Source: Schistocerca nitens (Eukaryota; Arthropoda; Insecta; Orthoptera; Acrididae). Taken from it: DNA of 64,000 nt. Below the pieces are notes generated by a model. The model was not told where the DNA came from and did no database searches. It was given only the letters and a program-made list of their open reading frames with translations. The stretch is from contig NC_064621.1 of the NCBI RefSeq assembly GCF_023898315.1, forward strand, positions 123,589,521 through 123,653,520. The letters are read 5' to 3'. A program made the position numbers and the translations under genes. Below are positions 45,093 to 57,690 of the stretch, piece after piece; within the stretch, counting starts at the first letter, position 1; each line of letters begins with the position of its first letter.

Positions 45093-46982
45093 TCTGAAAC
45101 AAACTGACTTTGAAGATGAGAAGATTTATGAGCTCTTGCAAGACACAAATCATTAGGAATTTCTTAACAAAAAACATTAGGAATTCATTAACACAGTTTT
45201 CAGTAATTGAGTACGTAGTGTAAAAATCTGGATAGTCTATAGATAGCAGTTAGAATCTTGCTAATAACAACATTTTGTTACTTTATTTAAATTTCACATC
45301 TATTAACAAATATAAATGTTAGGTAACAAATACTGAATCATAATTTTTAAGTAAAATCAGCTTTATTTTATCATTACTAATTGCAAGAAAATGCCAGTAT
45401 CCACAATAAGAGAGAGATTGAACAGTATTACTGAGATACTTTGTTTATAATTTAATAATACGGCATTTTGCGCATTTGTACCAAATTTTAATTTATTTCA
45501 GTATGACCAGTAATTATAAATAAAATGTTTATGTTAATAAATTGCATTTTTTTACACTTAACAGCACTTGAAATTCTTCAGCTCTTCAAAGATGATTTTA
45601 TCGAGTATTTTATTCTTTTTGAGAACTGCAACATGTTGCTTTAGGGCACGGATGTACATGCACTAACTTTGAACCTTATAAGTACAACAGAAATCTAGCA
45701 GGGTGGAGCAGTCCACAACTGAATAAGGCGGCGGTAGCCCTTGGAGCTGAGAGGCTTCCTAGTGACACAATGCTCCTACTCTGTATTGGAATTTCTCACA
45801 GCAGTTTATAGCCTCACACTACGGCACCTTATTTTCTGTACATACTCCAGTACGTGTGTGTGTGTTTACTTTATTTTTTAGAATTTTCTGTAATAGGTTT
45901 GCTGTCAATCATGTAGGGGCTAGTTCCATGGCCAAGTAGCTTTGTCTCACATGGTCTTATAAAATCCAATGAATTAAATTAAGGCACTCTCTTTAATATG
46001 TTTCAAACAAGTTCAAAGATAGATTCTTGGTTTGGAACTGAGATTTCATGTTTTATTTATGCTTCACACTTCTAAGTTTCATCATACTTCAAGCACAACT
46101 TCTTCGAATTGGATTATATTTTATTAAAAAAACACCATAAAACCACTCCCAGAGAAAATGTGGCATACAAATGGAAAAAAAGGCACCTCCTCCATTAAAT
46201 TTTGAAATTTTTAGTTCTACTTTTATAGGAATTATGTGTAGTCTCGTTCAACTTAGTGACAGAGTGGAACAACAAATGCAGCAATTGAAAAGCACACCAA
46301 AGGAAATGACATACTCCTCTATGAAACAGATTAAGAGTTCCATGTCTGCCAATGTCGTGGTTGTAAGAGAGCATAAAATTTGTGCTGGATGAGTCTGGGA
46401 CAGGAAATTGGCCTTCACCTTTACAAACAACCCACAGCGGCATCTGCTTTAAGTTATTCAGGAAAACTGTAAAAAATATACATCTGGCTGCTGAATGGGG
46501 ACTTTAACACTGACATTCCCAAATATGAGCTCAATATCTTAGTAGTACAGTGCTGTTCTACACAAGGCCCCACAGAAAACAATTTGCCACTTCACATTTC
46601 AATTGAGTACATCCGTACAGTTTAAGGGAGTGTCAAGAGTATAAGCACAAAATTTTAGTTATCACCTCGGGAATATATAGTTACATAGGTGACTTTTTGT
46701 TTGTTTCGAGGTACGTATCTCTACAGTCCCAGCACACAATGAAATCCCTATAGTATATTGCCATAGTACTTCTCTAGGGGACCCATTGGTAGAGTGGAGT
46801 ATCGTCTGGGTATTTGTTTTCTGCATTTGAAGGGGAATGACACAGTGACAATCTATGCCGAGGTAGTGGACATGCACAGCAACAATGGCAACAATGCACC
46901 ATCGTATGTCATGGCAGTCAGGTGGTTTAGACCCTGCCAGTGTGGTCAAAGTAGTCTCAATGGTAAAGAATCAAGTGGCACA

Positions 46983-46985
<3 letters not shown>
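45093..46985. other. AT-rich spacer, nothing recognised
   Basis: No coding or element signatures that I can support. Confidence 0.35.

Positions 46986-47029
<44 letters not shown>
46986..47029 (+). repeat. (CT)n microsatellite, ~22 units
   Basis: A perfect run that directly abuts the 3' tail of the CR1-like LINE. Confidence 0.98.
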
Positions 47030-47033
<4 letters not shown>

Positions 47034-47148
47034 TACATCTACATTTATACTCCGCAAGCCACCCGACGGTGTGTGGCGGAGGGCACTTTACGTGCCACTG
47101 TCATTACCTCCCTTTCCTGTTCCAGTCGCATATGGTTCGCGGGAAATA

Positions 47149-49925
47149 CTACTGTCTCAAACCCTCCGTGCGTGCTCTAATCTCTCTAATTTTACATTCG
47201 TGATCTCCTCGGGAGGTATGAGTAGGGGGAAGTAATATATTCAATACCTCATCCAGAAACGCACCCTCTCGAAACCTGGCGAGCAAGCTACACCGCGATG
47301 CAGAGCGCCTCTCTTGCAGAGTCTGCCACTTGAGTTTATTAAACATCTCCGTAACACTATCACAGTTACCAAATAACCCTGTGATGAAACGCGCCGCTCT
47401 TCTTTGGATCTTCTCTATCTCCTCCCTCAACCCGATCTGGTATGGATCCCACACTGATGAGCAATACTCAAGTATAGGTCGAACGAGTGTTTTGTAAGCC
47501 ACCTCCTTTGTTGATGGACTACATTTTCTAAGCACTCTCCCAATGAATCTCAACCTGGTACCCGCCTTACCAACAATTAATTTTATATGATCATTCCACT
47601 TCAAATCGTTCCGCACGCATACTCCCAGATATTTTACAGAAGTAACTGCTACCAGTGTTTGTGCCGCTATCATATAATCATACAATATAGGATCCTTCTT
47701 TCTATGTATTCGCAATACATTACATTCGTCTATGTTAAGGGTCAGTTGCCACTTCCTCTACCAAGTGTCTATCCGCTGCAGTTCTTCCTGCATTTCGCTA
47801 CAATTTTCTAATGCTGCAACTTCTCTGTATACTACAGCATCATCCGCGAAAAGCCGCATGGAACTTCCGACACTATCTACCAGGTCATTTATATATATTG
47901 TGAAAAGCAATGATCCCATAACACTCCCGTGTGGTACGCCAGAGGTTACTTTAACGTCTGTAGACGTCTCTCCATTGATAACAACATGCTGTGTTCTGTT
48001 TGCTAAAAACTCTTCAATCCAGCCACACAGCTGGTCTGATATTCCGTAGGCTCTTAATTTATCAGGCGACAGTGAGGAACTATATCGAACGCCTTCCGGA
48101 AGTCAAGGAAAATAGCATCTACCTGGGAGCCTGTAACTAATATTTTCTGGGTCTCATGAACAAATAAAGCGAGTTGGGTCTCACACGATCGCTGTTTCCG
48201 GAATCCATGTTGGTTCCTACAGAGTAGATTCTGGGTTTCCAAAAACGACATGATACGCGAGCAAAAAACATGTTCTAAAATTCTACAACAGATCGATGTC
48301 AGAGATATAAGTCTATAGTTTTGCGCATCTGCTCGACGACCCTTCTTGAAGACTGGGATACATGTGCTCTTTTCCAATCATTTGGAACCTTTCGTTCCTC
48401 TAGAGACTTGCGGTACACGGCTGTTAGAAGGGGGGCAAGTTCTTTCGCGTTCTCTGTGTGGAGTCGAATTGGTATCCCGTCAGGTCCAGTGGACTTTCCT
48501 CTGTTGAGTGATTCCAGTTGCTTTTCTATTCCTTGGACACTTATTTCGATGTCAGCCATTTTTTCGTTTGTGCGAGGATTTAGAGAAGGCACTGCAGTAA
48601 GGTCTTCCTCTGTGAAACAGCTTTGGAAAAAGGTGTTTAGTATTTCAGCTTTACGCGTGTCATCCTCTGTTTCAATGCCATCATCATCCCGGAGTGTCTG
48701 GATATGCTGTTTCGAGCCACTTACTGATTTAACGTAAGACCAGAACTTCCAAGGATTTTCTGTCAAGTCGGTACATAGAATTTTACTTTCGAATTCACTG
48801 AACGCTTCACGCATAGCCCTCCTTACGCTAACTTTGACATCGTTTAGCTTCTGTTTGTCTGAGAGGTTTTGGCTGCGTTTAAACTTGGAGTGAAGCTCTC
48901 TTTGCTGTCGCAGTAGTTTCCTAACTTTGTTGTTGTACCACGGTGGGTTTTTCCCGTCTCAGTTTTACTCGGCACATACCTGTCTAAAACGCATTTTACG
49001 ATTGCCTTGAACTTTTTCCATAAACACTCAACATTGTCAGTGTCGGAACAGAAATTTTCGTTTTGATCTGTTAGGTAGTCTGAAATCTGCCTTCTATTAC
49101 TCCTGCTAAACAGATAAACCTTCCTCCCTTTTTTTATATTCCTATTAACTTCCATATTCAGGGATGCTGCAACGGCCTTATGATCACTATTCCCTGTTCT
49201 GCACTTACAGAGTCGAAAAGTTCAGGTCTGTTTGTTATCAGTAGGTCCAAGATGTTATCTCCATGAGTCGGTTCTCTGTTTAATTGCTCGAGGTAATTTT
49301 CGGATAGTGCACTCAGTATAATGTCACTCGATGCTCTGTCCCTACCACCCGTCCTAAACATCTGAGTGTCCCAGTCTATATATGGTAAATTGAAATCTCC
49401 ACCTAAGACTATAACATGCTGAGAAAATTTATGTGAAATGTATTCCAAATTTTCTCTCAGTTGTTCTGCCACTAATGCTGCTGAGTTGGGAGGTCGGTAA
49501 AAAGAGCCAATTATTAACCTAGCTCGGTTGTTGAGTGTAACCTCCACCCATAATAATTCACAGGAACTGTCCACTTCTACTTCACTACAGGATAAACTAC
49601 TACTAACAGTGACGAACACTCCACCACAGTTTTCATGCAATCTATCCTTTCTAAACACCGTCCGTACCTTTGTAAAAATTTCGGCAGAATTTATCTCTGG
49701 CTTCAGCCAGCTTTCTGTACCTATAACGATTTCAGCTTCAGTGCTTTCTATCAGCGCTCGAAGTTCCGGTACTTTACCAACGCAGTTTCGACAGTTGACA
49801 ATTACAATACCGATTGCTGCTTGGTCCCCGCATGTCCTGACTTTGCCCCGCACCCGTTGAGGCTGTTGCCCTTTCTGTACTTGCCCAAGGCCATCTAACC
49901 TAAAAAACCGCCCAGCCCTCGCCAC
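47149..49925 (-). pseudogene. LINE ORF2 (APE endonuclease and reverse transcriptase), several frame breaks
   Basis: Endonuclease frame 49158-49925: VNCRNCVGKVPELRALIEST, EIVIGTESWL (E in the active site), GGVFVTVSS, LIIGSFYRPP, VIVLGGDFNLPYIDWD, then GDNILDLLITNRPELFDSV. A one-base slip near 49180 moves the SDHKAV box out of frame. Linker 48844-49155. RT: NRGKSTGPDGIPIRL (48550-48600), NYRLISLTSICCRILEHVF, QHGFRKQRSCETQLAL, DAIFLDFRKAFDIVP (motif A, about 48085-48130), SGVPHGSVMGSLLFTIYIND (motif B, about 47895-47955), MRLFADDAVVYRE (motif C, about 47820-47860). Breaks: slips near 49180, 48820 (with a lost segment), 48360 and 48058, and a TAG near 47758. The final frame 47149-47715 ends with LEYCSSVWDPYQIGL and KIREIRARTEG. 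Core catalytic residues remain. Confidence 0.88.
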
Positions 49926-50953
49926 ACAACCCCTGCTACCCGTGTAGCCGCTTGTTGCGTGTAGTGGACTCCTGACCTATCCAGCGGAACCCGAAACCCC
50001 ACCATCCTATGGCGCAAGTCGAGGAATCTGCAGCCCACACGGTCGGAGAACCGTCTCAGCCTCTGATTCAGACCCTCCACTCGGCTCTGTACCAAAGGTC
50101 CGCAGTCAGTCCTGTCGACGATGCTGCAGATGGTGAGCTCTGCTTTCATCCCGCTAGCGAGACTGGCAGTCTTCACCAAATCAAATAGCCGCCGGAAGCC
50201 AGAGAGGATTTCCTCCGATCCATAGCGACACACATCATTGGTGCCGACATGAGCGACCACCTGCAGATGGGTGCACCCTGTACCCTTCATGGCATCCGGA
50301 AGGACCCTTTCCACGTCTGGAATGACTCCCCCCGGTATGCACACGGAGTGCACATTGGTTTTCTTCCCCTCTCTTGCTGCCATATACCTAAGGGGCCCCA
50401 TTACGCGCCTGACGTTGGAGCTCCCAACTACCAGTAAGCCCACCCTCTGCGACCGCCCGGATCTTGCAGACTGAGGGGCAACCTCTGGAACAGGACAAGC
50501 AGCCATGTCAGGCCGAAGATCAGTATCAGCCTGAGACAGAGCCTGAAACCGGTTCATCAGACAAACTGGAGAGGCCTTCCGTTCAGCCCTCCGGAATGTC
50601 TTTCGCCCCCTGCCACACCTTGAGACGACCTCCCACTCTACCACAGGTGAGGGATCAGCCTCAATGCGGGCAGTATCCCAGGCAACCATAGTCGTAGTCC
50701 GATTGGGGGATGTGTGGGACGAGCTGGCCGTCCCCGACAAACCCCCATCCGGACCCCCACAGTGATGCCCATTGGCAACAGCCTCAAGCTGTGTGACCGA
50801 AGCCAACACTGCCTGAAGCTGGGAGCGAAGGGATGCCAACTCAGCCTGCATCCGAATCTCTCTGAAGAACTGGGAACTGAAAGACAAGTGGAAGCTCTGG
50901 CACACAAAGAGATGTACATCACCGTGACAGTGGAGAAAGTCGGAATCAGTCAT
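49895..50953 (-). CDS. LINE ORF1 protein with SGNH-hydrolase (esterase) domain
   Basis: 352 codons, uninterrupted. N-terminal part has a short coiled-coil-like stretch (RMQAELASLRSQLQAVLASV, residues ~35-55). The C-terminal half (about 170-345) is an SGNH/GDSL-type fold: LLVVGSSNVRRVM (block I, catalytic Ser region), LQVVAHVGTNDVCRYGSEEI (block III, G.ND), FLDLRHRMVG, and LDRSGVHYTQQ (block V with Asp/His). Esterase domains in ORF1 are known from CR1 and some L2-type LINEs, where they may aid RNP or membrane interaction. It overlaps the start of ORF2 by about 31 bp on the same strand, as in bicistronic LINEs. Start chosen at the first ATG of the frame; the true start may be the internal Met before QAELASL. 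Confidence 0.8.
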   Translation of the reverse strand: MTDSDFLHCHGDVHLFVCQSFHLSFSSQFFREIRMQAELASLRSQLQAVLASVTQLEAVANGHHCGGPDGGLSGTASSSHTSPNRTTTMVAWDTARIEADPSPVVEWEVVSRCGRGRKTFRRAERKASPVCLMNRFQALSQADTDLRPDMAACPVPEVAPQSARSGRSQRVGLLVVGSSNVRRVMGPLRYMAAREGKKTNVHSVCIPGGVIPDVERVLPDAMKGTGCTHLQVVAHVGTNDVCRYGSEEILSGFRRLFDLVKTASLASGMKAELTICSIVDRTDCGPLVQSRVEGLNQRLRRFSDRVGCRFLDLRHRMVGFRVPLDRSGVHYTQQAATRVAGVVWRGLGGFLG

Positions 50954-51119
50954 GGATAAGGTTTCAACATCTCACACAATAATTCGAACATGATAAAGGT
51001 CACCATTCACTGAGTTTCGCGATAGCCCATACCTGTTTGAAAAGCCTGCTGAATCGAGGAAGCATTGGAACTGTCACGGGTATAGTAGGCCCATCTGGAC
51101 AACTTCTCTAGCTGCTTAA

Positions 51120-51590
51120 CCCTGTCAGATCAGGGGTGGATGTATCGTTATGACCCTGAGGCAAAAGGGCAAAGTGAGCAGTACCCATCTGCAAATTCCA
51201 CATTGCCTAAAAAGGCAAAGACACGACCGTCATTGGGCAAGGCAAGTCTGTGTGTTGTCTGGGACAGTAGTGCTAAAAATTTACATTCATAAGAGACAAA
51301 ATATAATGAAGGCACACTAACAAAATCTCCTGATGCGGTTATTGAAGGCTGTGAAGATGAACCATCACAGGCAGCCAACAAAGTGGTGTTTTCATGCCAC
51401 GAAGATGCTCCACATAACTCTATGCAAGACACAGTCATATATGCTGCCTCTTTCGGCTACAAATTTTTGCATCACCCCTGCATCCTCCTGACATGGTACT
51501 TGGAGTCTTCTTCCTATTCCCAAGGACAAAAAACTGTTGCACGACCAGCATTTCCAGACTGACTATGAGATGATTTATAATTATCACACA
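51120..51590 (+). mobile_element. mariner-type transposase fragment
   Basis: SDQGWMYRYDPEAKGQSEQY (about 51126-51190) lines up with the mariner GDE.WVY.YDPETKAQS box, followed by KKAKTRPSLGKASLCVVWDS. After a gap, EDAPHNSMQDTVIYAASFGY (about 51400-51460) lines up with DNAPAHTS..., and FLHHPCILLTWYLES with LPHPPYSPDLAPS. Only the catalytic core survives, heavily mutated; the first Asp reads as SDQG. Confidence 0.55.
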
Positions 51591-51727
51591 ATAAATAGTT
51601 TTGATCAAATAAATAATAAATAGTTTTGATAACCTCTGTTGCTGGCAATATACTGTATGTGAATTTCAGTCATTGCTGTGTCAACTTTATAATCTCTTAA
51701 AGAACTGACTGGAGTCAGTAACCAACA

Positions 51728-54515
51728 GGTTATGGGTACAAGAAGAAAGTAGTGGAGCTTCCACATGTATAAAATATCATCTGTCCTAAAACTGATAAAT
51801 CCTGATCGTTAGCACTGACATGACATAAACTGCTGTTACTTGTAATCTTGAGTTATCATATTTTGCTTGTGTTCGAAGTGGTGCTATCACATTTTTGTTA
51901 ATAAAAATTTGAGATTTACTTGCAGAACTAGCTTAATGTGATTAATATGGCTCTGGATTGACAACCTCTGTGTAATTTTGTAAAGTTGACTGGAATTGCT
52001 AACTACTATGACTAGACATTTATGACTGAAATGTACCTAAAAGCTGAAGGGCTATTATGATGATTTTTGGTTTGTGGGGCGCTCAACTGCACGGTCATCA
52101 GCCCCCTTACGAAGTCCCAATCTTTACACAGTCCAATTTTTTTTACGCAATCCAATCTAGCCATTGTCACGAATGATGATAATGAAATGATGAGGACAAC
52201 ACAAACACCCAGTCCCCGGGCAGAGAAAATCCTCAACCCAGCTGGGAATCGAACCTGGGACCCCATGATCTAGAGGCAGCAACGCTTATCACTAGACCAC
52301 GAGCTGCAGACACTGGAGGACTATGACATACAATTTCAGGCACTAATGGAAATCTGAAGAATGCAGAGAAAGCATTATTAAAAATATGTTTAACTGTAAG
52401 TTCATCTGCATGTACAATAGTTCATGGAGCAATTGCCACTAAAGAAGCATTGCAACATTTACAATAAGCTTTCAAAGATAAGAGTTCATGTAGTTATATT
52501 CAGCTGCTACAACGCTTGATAAATGTGTGACTGCCTTCAGAGACAAATATGGAAGCGTATTTGTTAAAAATTATGCCACCTGCTCCAAAAATTTAAAGCA
52601 CTGATAGGCAGAAGAATGATGCAAGTATGCTAAGTGAACTTCCAGCAGATTTTCAACCCTTCATTATGGTGGCTGAGAATTCAATTGAGAATCAATGAAA
52701 CATCAATTTGCTTAGATAAATGAAACTACAGATTTGGTGCTGGTAGCAAATATGCAGAACAATGAACAACAGAAGTCAAACATAATTTCAAGCACAAAAT
52801 TCCAAGTAGTTTAAATATCAACGAAAACAATTGATTATTAAATAATTTTGTCAAGTAGTTTAAATGTTATAAATGTCAGAAAACTGGTCATAAGGTGAGT
52901 GAGCATTCAACTAGGAAGAAACCAAGTAAATAATCACATTCTGCGAATACCCTGAAAACTGAAAATGAAAATTTATTGATGGTTTTGTCTTTGTATTACT
53001 GCAATAAGAGGTTCGTAGATTGAAAATTACACAATACATTATGAATAAAATATACCCATTCAACAATTTTGAATTGACCACAATTAAAAAAGTTACAGTA
53101 ACAGATAACAACATTCTTGAGGCAATCACACAGGGCGATGTTCATTTTGAAGCTACAGGTCATGACAAGAACAAGCAATAACTATTTTTGACGTTGCACA
53201 TGTTCCAGACAATTTGTGGTCAATTAGTCGAATGAAAAGACATGGGTTGTGCATACTGTTTGATGGTGTGCAATGTGATACATACAACAAAAATGATATA
53301 ATTTTTTTCTGGAACACAAACAGTGGGTGAAACATAAATAGGTGACATGTATTGATCAGATGAAGTTTGACCCATGCAAATGCTGTAAAAATAAACAGTT
53401 AGGAATTGTGGCATGAAAGATTCAGACATTTTAATCACATAACCATGTCAGTGCACCTGACGATGGCGACATGTCTGATGGCCGAAATATTGTGCCCGTT
53501 GGACACTATGAACCGGCAGTATACCCATGGACTGTTCGAGCAACAAACACGCTGGGAGAAACTGAAGAATGTAACCATGTGTTTATAAAGAAAAAAATGG
53601 CTAATGGACTATACTGGATGAAAATAAATTTAGATCTATGTATTTATATGAATGCATGGTGTCCATTCTTTCAGATATAATATCTATGTATTTCTTGCAT
53701 AAAAGGAAAACAGTGTCTACAACATTTTCCTAAAATATCACGTATAATCCACAAGAGTGAAATACCTACCTGATGTTGTACATCCAATGTTTGTGACCAA
53801 TGAGTATGGCTTTGTTGAAGGTGGTTTTTATCTTCTCACTTTTACAGATGATATATCAAGAAAGTCATTCGGTTGCATAGTACAGGATACACAATAAGTC
53901 TACAATATTTTCACTGAGTTCAAAGCAGGAGCAGGAAATGAAACTGGTTGAAACATTAAAATACTTCAAACATAAGGGAAAAGAGTTCGTCAATCAGAGT
54001 ATATGAAGTCATTCTTAAAGGCGAATTGGATTCAACATGAGACAATAATTATTTACACACCAAAAGAAATTGGGGTTGCGAACTCCTGAATCAGATGATC
54101 ACTGAAAATGCAAAACTGATGTTGACACATGTAGGAAGAAGCAAACAAATTCAGGATGAAGCCATTAACACAATGATTTTTAAAGAACCAGTCTCCAACA
54201 AAACCTGTTGAAAATGTAACTCCTCAGTCATTTACCAGTCTTTGGTGTCAAGCTTTTGTACATGTATTAAAAGAAAAAAATGGGCAGTTAGAAGACAAAT
54301 CGAAAAACTTATCTTTGTTGGATATTGTGAAGATATCTTCTGACTCAGGCATTGGCAACCTTGGATAACCCACAGGACTGATTCACAAATAAACTGAAGC
54401 TCGTAGGATATCTTGTCGTGTGATGTGACAGCAGCGTTCCTGGTGCATAAAGAAAAAACTATAGCGACCCTGATGTTAACTTTCATGAGGCAGTGTGCTG
54501 ATATGAATGGCACCC
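51728..54515 (+). mobile_element. Ty1/copia-type LTR-element fossil, split by a SINE
   Basis: A primer-binding-like site GGTTATGGGTAC at 51728-51739, preceded by CA, fits copia-type initiator-Met tRNA priming. Parts in order: gag start (about 51985-52055, MTEMYLKAEG), gag continuation after the SINE (52306-52800), a zinc-knuckle segment (CQKTGHKVSEHS near 52870-52910), a protease-like area, then the integrase (KGKQCLQHFPK near 53700-53740, TFTDD, SRSKQIQDEA, FLKNQSPTKPVENVTPQS near 54180-54230, FVHVLKEKNGQLEDKSKNL near 54255-54310). RT and RNase H are not seen and no LTR pair could be delimited. Broken, with well over ten breaks; old. Confidence 0.65.
52057..52305 (-). mobile_element. tRNA-type SINE (family A), full length, inside the copia fossil
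   Basis: Minus strand: tRNA-like head GCTCGTGGTCTAGTGATAAG (A box), then GGTTCGATTCC (B box) about 40 nt on. The body reaches ATGATTTTTGGTTTGTGGGG at the low coordinate. It interrupts the copia gag reading. The copy at 322-493 is the same family without the head. Confidence 0.85.
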
Positions 54516-54619
54516 TGCTACCATGGTTGAAATCGGCACATTTTCCAAGTATTCAGTAATTCCCATGCCATTTCACATACCACAAACGTGTAGCACAGAC
54601 ATAGACAATATGGAGTAAG

Positions 54620-54621
<2 letters not shown>

Positions 54622-54702
<81 letters not shown>

Positions 54703-54758
54703 CAGCACTGCAGCACTGATCCATACGTGAAAATACTCCCCTCCCCCCCCCCCCCCCC
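54622..54758 (+). repeat. (GT)n(GA)n microsatellite and (C)16 run
   Basis: GT run 54622-54652, GA run to about 54696, C run 54743-54758. Frames called across it on both strands are repeat artefacts. Confidence 0.97.
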
Positions 54759-55020
54759 ACTCCTTCAATGTAGTGAGCTGTTTCTCCACTCTCCACATGC
54801 ACAGCAGCACATGGGCAATAAGTTTGCACTCAGACTGTATAAATGTCTCTCTCTTTGTTGTGCAAATCCATTGGCAGCAAACTGGCATCACGCACAGAGG
54901 AGTAAGCAAAACTGCCACTGATCTGTCACGTTTTCTCAGTGTGATTGATTAATATTGAGCTTATGGGTGTTCAGCCAAGTTGTTGTTTCTGTTTTCTGCT
55001 GAGTCACTCACCAAAATATT

Positions 55021-57690
55021 GTGCAGAAAATGGAAGCAACAACTTCACTGAACACCCGGAACCTCACTATTAAAAGTGGTATAAAACAAAGAAACAAAAT
55101 GGGAAAAATTAGGAATAATGCCCTAGGAACAAGCAAAGTTGTCGACTGGGACTCTATCCTACAGGATAAGTCTGAGGAAATACGTAGTCGGAGAGTAAGA
55201 TTGCAGCACAGGAGAAGAAGAAGTATTCCATTCTCATCACATGTGTACACACAAGACTTGTGACCACCTTGAGGGTGTAATATGTCAGTATTCCAGGATA
55301 AATCGGAGGAAGTTATGAACCTCTATATAACCAAAGAAAAAATAATTAGCATATATTGTAAGGTGATTTTAATAGCAACTTTGTCATTGAGTCACATGAA
55401 TTACCAAACTCAAATAATCCACTGAGTACATTCTTTATGTCAAACACAGCCAAGATGCCACAAGAGTAATATCCACACACCGCAGTTCAGTTGGTGCCAC
55501 ATTCATAAACTCTATCTCGACACAAACACTCAGTTTACAAAACTTGCCCATTGGTCTTTCTGATCGTGAGGGTCTCTTATTCTAGTTTAAACAAACAGGT
55601 GTAAACAAACTCTCATCAACAAAGATCACTAGATAACATACATCAAAGATACCAACAATTTAATGTTCCAGTACTGGCGGAAGCACAAGACCTGGGGAAA
55701 TGTTTGGCATGAGGAAGACCCTGGGAGGAAAACAAAAATATTTGTCAGCAACTGTGTCACTATTTTAACATTGCATTTCCTCTCAAAAAAGGGATAAAGG
55801 AATGCCACGGAAGCAATGGGCACACAGAATGAATCACCAAGGGAAAAATCACCTCTCGTGCAACTGCGAAACAACTTTACACATGAAGTAAAACAAATAG
55901 TGACTTAAAATCCCAAAGACTCCAGAAAAAGGATTTTAAAAAAACCCTCAACAAAATCATAACAAATGCAAAGAAGATCTCAAACCACCAGTTACCATAA
56001 ACACAGAAAATATGAGTAAAGTACTTTAGGAAGTTGTCATCAGTACTGCAGGTACCAAAGATCAACAGGACTCACATGAATACCTTCAGCTACATAAAAT
56101 AAAACTTTAAGATGAAAAACAGATGAGTGAACCTGCATTTTTAAAGAGTGCTGATAATCTAGTGTTTGTAATCACTATAGCATGGAAGAATCGTGCTTTC
56201 CAAAATCAGGCATGTAAATTTTCCAGACTCCGTAAGTGAATTTTCCTGACCCCCATAAGTGAACACAAGGTATTAAAAACCACAAGACCCACAAAATCAC
56301 ATCACAGTTCTGTGGAGTTAATTGTATCCCAGGTTAGTTATTAAAGAATATTTCTGTAGAAAATGCCATAGCCCTATGTAATATAATAAATAGCTCAATA
56401 AGCAGACGATGTTTCCCAGAAGTACTAGAGACCTCAAAGGGAATTTGAGTCTTCAAGAAGGGGGACATCCATGATGGAAACAATCATCATACTATTTCCA
56501 CACTCCAAGCTATATCTAAGATAACAGAGAATCTCATATACAATCAAGTAACAGCATTTCTTGATAAAACAGAACACTGATCAAACACCAGTTTGAATAA
56601 AAAAAATTTGTTAATTACACACTTTTCCCTTTCACTGACCCAATTATTAAATACTTAAATCAAATGCAATTTTCCTCTGAACTTTTCATTGTTCTATGCA
56701 AAGCTTCTGATCTCGTTAACCTACCCCAGTTGCTTCAGAAGCTGCAATCAGAAGGCATCAGAGGTACAGCAAATCAGTGGTTTAAATCTTACCTCACAAA
56801 TTGAAAGCAAACAGTAGAAATTACAAGTACAATCTTATAAAAACAATAAAAGAATATTCTGACAAAAATCTGATAAGCTGCAGAATGTCACAAGACTCAG
56901 TATTGAGCCCTCTCATCTTCCATGAAATCTCCCAAATACCTCTCCCATCTTATTTGCAAATGTAACAAATTTGTTCTTGCAATGTGACCAGCCTTGCAAT
57001 TTAAGTACAGAATTTATGAGACAACTTAAAGTCTCCTTTTCTAATTCCACAACAATAAATTGTTGCTAAACGCAAACAAGACAGCTCATGTACTTTTCTA
57101 CCCATCTACAAACCATCCAGTCTAAATTGATGGAAAACAAATACAACAAGCAGCAGACACAAAGTTTTTAACTGTGAGAATTGACAACTCACTTCAGTGG
57201 GACCAGCACAGAGAGAAACACTTTTAAAAGTTGGGCAGTCTCTGCTGTGCATCAGAATCCTCAGCCAATCATGTGATATAAACATTAAAAACTGCATATC
57301 ATGGACTTGTACACTCAACAATACTGTATGCCATCCCTTACTGGAGAGCTACTCACAGAAAAAAATTCCCTTACGCAAAGAATAATAAAAATAATAAAGA
57401 GAATGTTAGAGAAGTCAGTCACATAACCTATTTTCAAAGAACTTAATATACTTATATAGTCTTTCCCATATGTTTATCTCCTAGAAACAATTGCTTTTGT
57501 CAACATAAAAGCTTTACCTGTTTGCAACAAATGGAGAAATCCTCAACCATGAGACATGAATCACAGCAAACATTCACCTGGTGGGCCAAAGACTGAGTAA
57601 AATTGAAGATGTTTTGAGAGATATGTACAGCATACACTTCAAAAAGCTACCACTACTTATCAGACCATGAGGACAAAAATAAAAGAAATG
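55021..57690 (+). mobile_element. badly decayed LINE (CR1/Jockey group)
   Basis: Plus-strand traces in order: FQDKSEEVMNLYITKEKIIS (55290-55340), GDFNSNFVIESHELPNSNNP (endonuclease GDFN, about 55365-55420), SVGATFINSISTQTLSLQNL, GLSDREG. RT: CKASDLVNLPQLLQKLQSEG, IRGTANQWFKSYLTN (motif A region, about 56700-56805), SQDSVLSPLIF-type traces (56890), KTAHVLFYPSTNHPV (57080-57120), FLTVRIDNSLQWDQHREKHF (57165-57225), and SCTL..YAIPYWRATH near 57300-57350. Motif C is not readable. More than ten stops and frame changes; older than all other LINEs except possibly 7450-10090. A 5' frame (55021-55263) has basic SEEIRSRRVRLQHRRRRS and no known match. Confidence 0.55.

Larger units (their letters stand above)
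47030..50990 (-). mobile_element. nearly full-length CR1-like LINE, ~3.9 kb
   Basis: The 3' end is at the low coordinate: plus strand ATCTACATCTACATTTATAC, i.e. a TGTAGATGTAGAT tail, next to a (CT)n run. ORF1 (SGNH domain) and ORF2 (APE endonuclease plus RT) are both present in order. The 5' border is uncertain; it lies a little beyond 50953. No target duplication visible. This is the same family as the short copy at 11868-12528, and the most complete LINE in the window. Confidence 0.9.

Noticed and set aside
48321-48737. 138-codon plus-strand ORF
   Set aside because: Antisense shadow of the CR1-like RT.
54518-54921. ORFs of 99-121 codons across the GT/GA/C repeats
   Set aside because: Microsatellite translations without other sequence support.
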